Source: Paenibacillus sp. J2TS4 (GTDB taxonomy: Bacteria; Bacillota; Bacilli; Paenibacillales; NBRC-103111). Taken from it: a stretch of 64,000 nucleotides of DNA. This document shows, one piece after another, positions 18,060 through 23,751 of this stretch (its first letter is position 1; every line of letters starts with the position of its first letter). The translations under genes were made by a program, and so were the position numbers. The notes below the pieces were generated by a model, which saw nothing but the letters and a program-made list of their open reading frames with translations, was not told the origin of the DNA and did not search any database. Location: the NCBI RefSeq assembly GCF_018403245.1, contig NZ_BOSH01000007.1:275260-339259 (forward strand), written 5' to 3'.

Positions 18060-19800
18060 TGGAGTGCCCTCCTTGGGAATAATCCGGTTTTTTCTCCACA
18101 CGTTCAATAGCAGTTACATCATCATTATGCTGAGGGTAATGGATAATTTCAGTTGTATAAGGCTTGTACGAAAACACGCAAATCTTATCGCTATAGTTAT
18201 ACTCTCCACATTTTTCAATGAGTTGGTATGCCCTTTGCTTCGCGTCATTTTCCCTTTCTACGAAGGCCACGAGCGCTCCCGCGCGAACGCGGGGTTGTTT
18301 AGATATAATATTGTAATGGCTGTTTTTGTCGACCAGATCAAATTTGAATCCGCCTTGAATACGACGTATTGGCGATGGGTACTTGTGATGGGCAAGCTGT
18401 TTTAAACAATGGATAAGACGGACTACATTGCTGATCTGGTGTCCGCGGTGAATCTCACAATCGTCGTCAATATGGTAACTTAACCGGTTGCTCATCTCTT
18501 CGTCGTCAAGAAGCAGCTCGTTTCCATCGATATATCCCAGACAATAACTTAGAAATCTATCGAGATCATCAACACTCGCTCTGCGCGGGTAATCGAAATC
18601 CCCGGTAGCTTCTCTTGCTAAAACTTCAGGCAGCGTACTATCGAACTTTATCTCTTCTTCTTTCCATCCGTCATTCGATTCGTTTGGAATATACGATTCT
18701 GAAGCCTGCACGGTACCTGCGGGTCTTGTCAGTTCCGGACCACCGGCATATGGTTTGCGAAGAGAGATCATTTGTAAATGTTCATATTTGACGGCATACC
18801 ACACTTTTAATTTCGTGCGTTCCGCAAAAGCGAATCCAAGCCCGAATTTGAAATTTTTAACTCTAACATCATGCAATATTTCATCCATTTCTTTACGGCT
18901 ATAATTAACATTGCGCTTGTATATGCTCGACCATGGGGCTTTGATTCTTATAGTGGTATCTGGCTGATGGGCTATGCCGATTGAAGTTCCATGTGCCCAA
19001 TTCGCCGTAATATATAACGTATGCCGCCCTCTTTCTTCTTCGAACATCCGATTTCGAAGAGCGGCGATATCTTTATTCCGCGGGTCGCTGTTCAACTGAG
19101 GGTGGAGAACGATATTTTTATAATCCTGATTACTTGGAAAGAATATGCCCGCACTCTTAATATCCTCATGATAAGCATCTGCGCAGATGATGGAGACAAG
19201 ACGGTTTCCCGATTGTGAATGGAATAGAACGATATGGCTACCCCGGCTTAATCCATCCTGTTCGCAGACATTCAGTTGTTCGCGCATTGGCTGAACTTTG
19301 CATTGAGGAACGATGCAAAGTTTATCTCCGTCAACGGATTGAAAAACGTATAGCATGAGTCCAACAAAATTACGCGGATACACGTTTTTCAAAGCACCTT
19401 TGCCGACATACGCATAGTCCGACCATTCATTCATATGATTTTCAAAGTCCGACCATGACACTCCTTCACAACAAATACACCAAAGAGTGTTAGGAGGCGG
19501 TTGGAGTTCCGGATTCATAATCATTTCATGAATCAGGCTTATCGGTACACAGTATTCCGGAGTTAGAAATAGATCGACTCTGCGTTCTCTCGCAATCTTA
19601 AATGCATGTCGACATTTCTTGGTGTGAGAGGGACTAATCGATCTTACGCCTGTTCGCGGCGAAGCTATCAACTGCCCATATGGCTGCATTCTCATAAAGC
19701 GGAAATTCGGATCTACTGTATTTAAAAAGTAGAATTCAGGAATGGCTTGCCGATCGCCGTCTTTAAAACAGTTCTCCACTTCTATTAATGTCAAAGTCAC
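18040..19800 (-). CDS. Nitrilase-fold (C-N hydrolase) protein, first gene of a three-gene operon
   Basis: 586 residues; GTG start at 19800 with AAGGAGG 9 nt upstream. The first ~300 residues carry what looks like the nitrilase catalytic triad. Glu82 is in VDLFLTPEYCVP, Lys168 in CIVPQCKVQP, and Cys206 in LVSIICADAYH. Order and spacing are as in C-N hydrolases, which cleave or transfer amide or nitrile bonds, for example as the glutaminase part of NAD synthetase. The remaining ~280 residues are unassigned. It is first in an operon with a Rad50-like ATPase and a two-TM macro protein. It could make or destroy a small-molecule signal. No system with this combination is known to me. Confidence 0.68.
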   Translation of the reverse strand: MTLTLIEVENCFKDGDRQAIPEFYFLNTVDPNFRFMRMQPYGQLIASPRTGVRSISPSHTKKCRHAFKIARERRVDLFLTPEYCVPISLIHEMIMNPELQPPPNTLWCICCEGVSWSDFENHMNEWSDYAYVGKGALKNVYPRNFVGLMLYVFQSVDGDKLCIVPQCKVQPMREQLNVCEQDGLSRGSHIVLFHSQSGNRLVSIICADAYHEDIKSAGIFFPSNQDYKNIVLHPQLNSDPRNKDIAALRNRMFEEERGRHTLYITANWAHGTSIGIAHQPDTTIRIKAPWSSIYKRNVNYSRKEMDEILHDVRVKNFKFGLGFAFAERTKLKVWYAVKYEHLQMISLRKPYAGGPELTRPAGTVQASESYIPNESNDGWKEEEIKFDSTLPEVLAREATGDFDYPRRASVDDLDRFLSYCLGYIDGNELLLDDEEMSNRLSYHIDDDCEIHRGHQISNVVRLIHCLKQLAHHKYPSPIRRIQGGFKFDLVDKNSHYNIISKQPRVRAGALVAFVERENDAKQRAYQLIEKCGEYNYSDKICVFSYKPYTTEIIHYPQHNDDVTAIERVEKKPDYSQGGHSIEPTFD

Positions 19801-20234
19801 TGTACTCGCCCTCCTTCATTGCAGGACATATACATTTATTCTTACCTACAGTTGGCAAAAATAGTATTTCGACGATATTATCTGAATTCCTGCGCAATTG
19901 GGAAAATTACATTTTTTATTGTGCCCCTGAAGATTTCAACTTTTAAAATGATCACACCATGACGAAATCGTCAATTTGGTGTTACAGGGTGTTACATAAT
20001 AAATTGAACTAATGATTGAATAGCTCATGGAGTGGAGAAAGAAAGATGCTTCCAGGGCGAGTTTTGGCTTTGTATTCCTACCATCCGTAGGCCCATCCCA
20101 TAAATAAGGAATACAAAACAAGATGTTTGAAGCTTCGGAGGCACTTTCCTTCGGAACGGAATGAGGGCTATTCTTTAGTTCAAACATATATAGCAAACAA
20201 AAAAACACCCATCACGGTGCTTCTTCTGATAGTT
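19801..20234. other. Non-coding island junction
   Basis: No supported gene. It holds the upstream region of the three-gene operon, an inverted repeat built on TTTGTATTCC / GGAATACAAA (about 20070-20122), and at 20127-20165 a short sequence also present in the his operon leader (inverted, near 52917-52956). The minus-strand hairpin at 20206-20219 closes it. Confidence 0.5.
20197..20219 (-). terminator. Small terminator next to the second ssrA-like copy
   Basis: CACC/GGTG stem followed on the minus strand by a run of T residues. It stands just beyond the ssrA-like end at 20235, mirroring the terminator beyond the genuine ssrA gene. Confidence 0.45.
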
Positions 20235-20251
20235 TGGTGGTGGCGAGGGGA
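20235..20251 (-). repeat. Second partial copy of the ssrA 3' end (att-like)
   Basis: 16 of 17 bases match the extreme 3' end of ssrA (TGGTGG-T-GGCGAGGGGA), again beginning with the CCA-encoding TGG. It is shorter than the other copies but in the same orientation and beside a terminator hairpin. Confidence 0.55.
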
Positions 20252-20436
20252 GTATCATGCGGGAACTGCCGCCAAATGCTCCTTAACTATTGCCCTGATA
20301 TCAAACTTGAACGATGAGGAAGGAAATCCTGTTAAAGTTGAAGTGAAAGATTTATGGCCTTTAGCATATAAACGTATTATTTGTTGAGTGAACAGAAGGA
20401 TCCAGCAGTACAGCACATACCATAGACGGAAACATC

Positions 20437-20470
20437 CCCGCCCAGCCACACGGCCAAGCGGGAATTTTTT
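20437..20470 (+). terminator. Terminator, one arm of an inverted repeat pair
   Basis: CCCGC/GCGGG stem followed by AATTTTTTA on the plus strand. The stem sequence (about 28 nt) recurs in inverted orientation at 21235-21264, so the two copies bracket the cotD-like and yjcZ-like genes. Confidence 0.6.
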
Positions 20471-20658
20471 ATACTTCCAAACCCGCTTGTCTTCGTTATA
20501 ATCTGACAATCTAGTGATAGACATCATTAAGCTTATGGGCAGAAGAGTTCAAAATAACAATAGGTATGCATTCTCGGCATGAAAAGGGCTGTAGAACAAG
20601 CCGTTAATTGTTCCCGGCATATAATAATATTATATTATTTGGAAGGGAGATGAAGTCC

Positions 20659-20871
20659 GTGCATCGTCCTCATTGTCCAACGAAGACAGTATTTGATCCG
20701 CCTATAAGAGTCGTTGAAAATGTGTTTCATCCTCAGATCGTGCAAGTCATTCAACCTGTTGAAATTATAAGAAAACATCATTGTGTCCCTATCCCACACC
20801 GTATGGTTGCACCCATATTTAAAGATGAATTTTGCACAGTGTCCAATCGCAAGTTAAAGAGAAAAAGATGA
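20659..20871 (+). CDS. Spore coat protein, CotD-like
   Basis: 70 residues from a GTG at 20659, with AAGGGAG 9 nt upstream; an ATG 9 nt earlier abuts the ribosome site too closely. The His/Cys/Pro-rich start HRPHCPTKTVFDPP and the run FHPQIVQVIQPVEIIRKHHC are typical of CotD-family inner-coat proteins of Bacillales. It would be made in the mother cell and deposited on the forespore. The C-terminal basic tail (SNRKLKRKR) is unusual. It sits inside the island between two att-like copies, so it is accessory to the main coat set. Confidence 0.75.
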   Translation: MHRPHCPTKTVFDPPIRVVENVFHPQIVQVIQPVEIIRKHHCVPIPHRMVAPIFKDEFCTVSNRKLKRKR

Positions 20872-21081
20872 ACAAAAAATTGCACTGCATAATGGCTAAC
20901 GGGAGCTATGGTTGGATAAACCATATTATGAGGCTGCTGCGGGCTAGATCGCAGCCTGACAGTGTTGACGGGTAATGTAATTAGAAGCGATGCCGTTAGA
21001 GTTAAATCTATACTCAGTTACCCAATCGCAGCGGATGGTTGAAACATAATTTAATGTGTACAAAGAAAGGAGATTTAGAAC

Positions 21082-21201
21082 ATGGGTGGTTTATTAGGAG
21101 GTTTCGGCGGTAGTTGTGGTTTTGGCGGCTTATTTACTTCGACTGGAGTCATTTTAGTTCTATTCATTCTTTTAGTCATTATCTCTCGAAGTTTTATTTA
21201 A
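21082..21201 (+). CDS. YjcZ-type small sporulation protein
   Basis: 39 residues with an AAGGAG site 8 nt before the ATG. A glycine-rich start (MGGLLGGFGGSCGFGG) is followed by one hydrophobic helix (VILVLFILLVIISRSF). This Gly-rich head plus LVLFILLVII helix is the mark of YjcZ-family tiny membrane proteins found in spore formers. Function in the family is not known beyond sporulation association. It stands alone, followed by a terminator. Confidence 0.8.
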   Translation: MGGLLGGFGGSCGFGGLFTSTGVILVLFILLVIISRSFI

Positions 21202-21234
21202 TCACTCCTTAAAAAGAGAAAAAAATTAGAAAAT

Positions 21235-21272
21235 CCCCCCGCTTGGCCGTGTGGCTGGGTGGGGTCATTTTT
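21235..21272 (+). terminator. Terminator after yjcZ-like gene; inverted copy of the 20437 element
   Basis: CCCC...GGGG stem containing GCTTGGCCGTGTGGCTGGG, followed by TCATTTTTA. The stem is the reverse complement of the one at 20437-20462 with one change (GGGTGGGG for GGGCGGGG). Confidence 0.55.
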
Positions 21273-21423
21273 ATGCGTCTGCACCAGCCTATGGCCGCAA
21301 TAATTCAGCCAAGCAAGCTCCGATGCAGTAAATTTTCCTGTGTATGCCTTTCGGCCAAGTATAGTAGTCCCCGATCATACCTTTCCGATAGAGCCCGTCC
21401 AAGCGTAAGGAAGCTTTAGAGTA

Positions 21424-21653
21424 CGAGTTACAAAGAGCGACTGATCCAGAAGACCGCTTTGCTTGATGACGGTTTGATAATTACGATATTAAACGACAAA
21501 AAGCACACGCTTGATTCTTCTTCAGAAGAAGAGAAGAGAGAAGTGCTTCGAGAATATGTCGACCAAGTAGTGATCCAGCCATCCAAGGATATCAATTCCT
21601 ACGACACTGAAATAACATACAGGGTTTTTAAATATGGAGGCGTGGGGAATTGA
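21424..21653 (+). pseudogene. Remnant of a large serine recombinase (C-terminus only)
   Basis: The open segment ends with KREVLREYVDQVVIQPSK, then EITYRVFKYGGVGN and a stop. This resembles the C-terminal tail of large serine recombinases, which often read LREYVDxVxV then a beta strand. No catalytic serine domain or start is present upstream, so the gene is a fragment. Its last codons and stop (TATGGAGGCGTGGGGAATTGA region, 21633-21653) lie inside the ssrA-like copy, as expected when an integrase gene abuts its own attachment site. Confidence 0.6.
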
Positions 21654-21702
21654 ACCCCTGTCCGAAGGTAACGGCACATAAGTTTCTACGAGTATAGTTG
21701 CA
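21635..21702 (-). repeat. Third, longest partial copy of the ssrA 3' end (att-like)
   Basis: About 68 nt match the 3' segment of tmRNA (22438-22505) with scattered substitutions. They include the T-arm (GGGGAATTGAACCCC) and the CTGTCCGAAG and CACATAAG-TTCTACG parts. It lacks the 3' CCA. It then diverges. It marks another insertion boundary. Confidence 0.8.
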
Positions 21703-21731
21703 ATTCTAAACACAAATAACACAATACCATG

Positions 21732-22094
21732 CTATAGTGAAAAATCGGTAACACCCTTTTTATATGCATATTTCAGAGTATATGTTTCTTCTTTTCCGTA
21801 GGGCATAGTAGCCATTTTTATACGAGTATAATCAAGCCTGCTATCTCTTAAAACTCTTTTTACCAAGGCTATACTCCGTTCTTCTTCCGTAATGACACAA
21901 AATATATTAAGAGCATATTTTTTCGGGTCGGAAATGCATTTCCCCATATCAAAGCCATCAACATAGCCTAAGTTAGCATCTGCTAGAGATATCTCCAAGT
22001 ATTCCATTACTTTATCTCTTAACCAGTAATCACGTTGGCTGCCTTTTGCACTTTTCAGAGGATACTGTACCACTAACCAGAATTTCTCACTCAT
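21732..22094 (-). CDS. Hypothetical small protein beside ssrA
   Basis: 120 residues, starting MSEKFWLVVQYPLKS. No family was recognised. It has a soluble alpha/beta look, no signal or TM segment, and only a weak ribosome site (TTGGTGA). It lies between the third ssrA-like copy and the genuine ssrA gene, so it is probably cargo of the innermost insertion. Size and isolation would fit an orphan immunity or regulatory protein, but nothing proves it. Confidence 0.5.
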   Translation of the reverse strand: MSEKFWLVVQYPLKSAKGSQRDYWLRDKVMEYLEISLADANLGYVDGFDMGKCISDPKKYALNIFCVITEEERSIALVKRVLRDSRLDYTRIKMATMPYGKEETYTLKYAYKKGVTDFSL

Positions 22095-22401
22095 TCAGAT
22101 TCACCAACCAATGTACAATTATTATATTTAATTGTGCACATAAAAAGGTGTTACGGCTAGATAACGCAGCAAAAAACGAAATTGAATGGTTCAATTCACC
22201 ACACATCATATATGGCAGTTTGGACATTCATCAGGAAACAGTAAACCTTCACTCACGTAATATTCAGGATTTCTATCATCAATATAAACCCTTCAAGGGC
22301 TTTATATTGAGCAATCTTAATCGATCCGGCGTTACCAGTGAACACTCTCATATAATATAACAAAGAAACTTTGTAAAAGGGTATGCTTATTAACAATAGC
22401 A
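22095..22401. other. Gene-free stretch before ssrA terminator
   Basis: No ORF with a ribosome site, no RNA gene and no repeat was recognised here. Confidence 0.5.
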
Positions 22402-22430
22402 AAAACACCATCCTCACGCGGATGGTGTTC
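22402..22430 (-). terminator. ssrA terminator
   Basis: AACACCATCC / GGATGGTGTT, a 10-bp stem followed on the minus strand by TTTTTG. It begins a few bases after the tmRNA 3' end. Confidence 0.85.
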
Positions 22431-22434
22431 ATGA

Positions 22435-22804
22435 TGGTGGAGGCGAGGGGAATTGAACCCCTGTCCGAAGATAACGCCACATAAGCTTCTACGGGTGTAG
22501 TCGCAGATTTGATGTCACCCTAGGCGGCCCCCTGCAACTGGGTCCTCATAGGGTCAGCCTGATTGTCTTCTTCCGTTAGCCCCAGGCGGAGACTAAGCAG
22601 CGTATCCCACTAAGGTTGAGCCCCTATCCCGGCACATGGGCGATGCAGAGTAGGAGCGTAGCGGCTACTTATTAGGCAGCCAGAGCTACAGGTTGTTGAT
22701 TAGTTTTGCCGTTTAAATTTGGCGTTAGCGTTGTTAAAGCGGACGCGTCCCCACTACCCGCTACTCATGCTCGAACTACCCCCGTCGAATCCATAAACGC
22801 CCCC
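22435..22804 (-). ncRNA. ssrA: Transfer-messenger RNA (tmRNA)
   Basis: About 370 nt. The 5' end GGGGGCG pairs with the 3' CGCCTCC before the encoded ACCA, giving a 7-bp acceptor stem with one G-U. The 5' portion (GGATTCGACGGGGGTAG) and the 3' T-arm are typical of tmRNA. The tag frame (22710-22672) reads GKTNQQPVALAA followed by two stops, comparable to the Bacillus tag ending VALAA. The alanine-charged RNA enters stalled ribosomes with SmpB and tags the nascent chain for ClpXP-type proteases. Its 3' end is the integration target of the island to the left. The gene itself is intact. Confidence 0.97.
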
Positions 22805-22918
22805 GTAATCAGGCAATCGGATCGATGGTCAGACGTCATTCACGAAGATGAACTCTTCCCCGTCCTTGGCATCGAATCATGAGCCATCCATGAGCCGTTC
22901 TAAGACGGCTACTAACTT

Positions 22919-22927
22919 AGTATACCA
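22919..22927 (-). promoter_or_regulatory. Extended -10 promoter for ssrA
   Basis: TGGTATACT on the minus strand is a TGn-extended -10, about 110 nt before the mature tmRNA 5' end. The -35 is poor. The precursor leader contains a GCCGT/ACGGC hairpin and would be trimmed by RNase P. Confidence 0.5.
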
Positions 22928-23039
22928 TAAATCGCCCCTATCTGCATGGGCGTTTCATGGAAGGCTAGGAGAACGTTGGCTAATTCTAAGCCGAGATTAA
23001 CTCCTGCAGTTTTGTACGATTTTGTGTCTCTGCGTGATA

Positions 23040-23519
23040 CTAACGCGCAACCTTTTGCTTTTCCCGCAGCGCCCGCTGAATGTCACGATTGGCGTCACGT
23101 TTGGCGGCGGAATGGCGCTTGTCGTATTGCTTCTTCCCTTTCCCGAGTCCAATTAACAGCTTGGCGAAGCCGTTGCGTACGTAAACCTTTAACGGAACGA
23201 GCGTGTACCCTTCCTGCTTGACCGCACCGATCAGCTTGTTAATCTCGGCTCTCTTCAGCAGCAGCTTGCGCGCCCGAGTCGGATCCGGCGGATTGAATCG
23301 GTTGCCCTGTTCAAAAGGGCTGACGTGCATATTATGCACGAACGCTTCTCCATTACGGATCGTGGCGAAGCTGTCGCTAATATTGGCTTTGCCGGCACGA
23401 ATAGACTTAATCTCCGTGCCGGTCAGGACAAGACCGCACTCATAAGTTTCTTCGATAAAATAATCATGGGAAGCCTTCTTATTCTGGGCGAGCGGTTTGC
23501 TCTCGCTTTTCTTGCCCAT
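23040..23519 (-). CDS. smpB: SsrA-binding protein SmpB
   Basis: 159 residues from the ATG at 23519 (AAGGAG 8 nt upstream; a GTG three codons earlier abuts that site). Family motifs: NKKASHDYFIEETYECGLVL at the start, TGTEIKSIRAGKANI, HVSPFEQGNRFNPDPxR-type segment, GLGKGKKQYDKRH, and a basic helical tail DANRDIQRALREKQK that enters the mRNA channel. SmpB binds the tRNA-like domain of tmRNA and brings it to stalled ribosomes. The tmRNA gene lies directly downstream and RNase R directly upstream, the usual Bacillota arrangement. Confidence 0.98.
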   Translation of the reverse strand: MGKKSESKPLAQNKKASHDYFIEETYECGLVLTGTEIKSIRAGKANISDSFATIRNGEAFVHNMHVSPFEQGNRFNPPDPTRARKLLLKRAEINKLIGAVKQEGYTLVPLKVYVRNGFAKLLIGLGKGKKQYDKRHSAAKRDANRDIQRALREKQKVAR

Positions 23520-23640
23520 GACAATCACTCCTTCACTAAACTAGGAGCAATTGTATCAACTCCCAGAGCAGAAATCAAGAGATTCCGCAGGTAGTCTTCG
23601 ATTATTAATCGTTCTTTCCAAAGCGATCCTAATTCGTCTG

Positions 23641-23689
23641 GAGCGGGGAACCAGGCTTTGCCTTCCGTGGCGCGGCCATGCTGCGGGCA
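23641..23689. repeat. ~50-bp GC-rich repeat, intergenic copy
   Basis: Pairs with 23964-24013: about 42 of 50 positions are identical (GAGCGGGGA-CCAGGCTT, CCGTGG, GCGGCC, CTGCGGGCA blocks). This copy lies between smpB and rnr; the other is inside the rnr coding region. Confidence 0.75.
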
Positions 23690-23751
23690 CGCTGACAGTC
23701 GCCCCTCCGCCAACGGGCCCCGCTAAAGCGCAAGGGCGCGACCCAGCGCGC

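Noticed and set aside
18060..18107. Upstream ATG start for the Rad50-like ATPase
   Set aside because: No ribosome site stands before it. The TTG at 18059 has AAGGAGG at 8 nt.
20127..20387. 86-residue plus-strand ORF across the second ssrA-like copy
   Set aside because: No family seen for the first half; the second half (EEGNPVKVEVKDLWPLAYKR) looks protein-like and may be a remnant, but there is no start or ribosome site to support a gene.
22046..22360. 104-residue plus-strand ORF before ssrA
   Set aside because: No ribosome site or recognisable motif, and it overlaps the hypothetical gene on the other strand.
23525..23713. 62-residue minus-strand ORF between smpB and rnr
   Set aside because: It arises from the intergenic copy of the GC-rich repeat and lacks a ribosome site.
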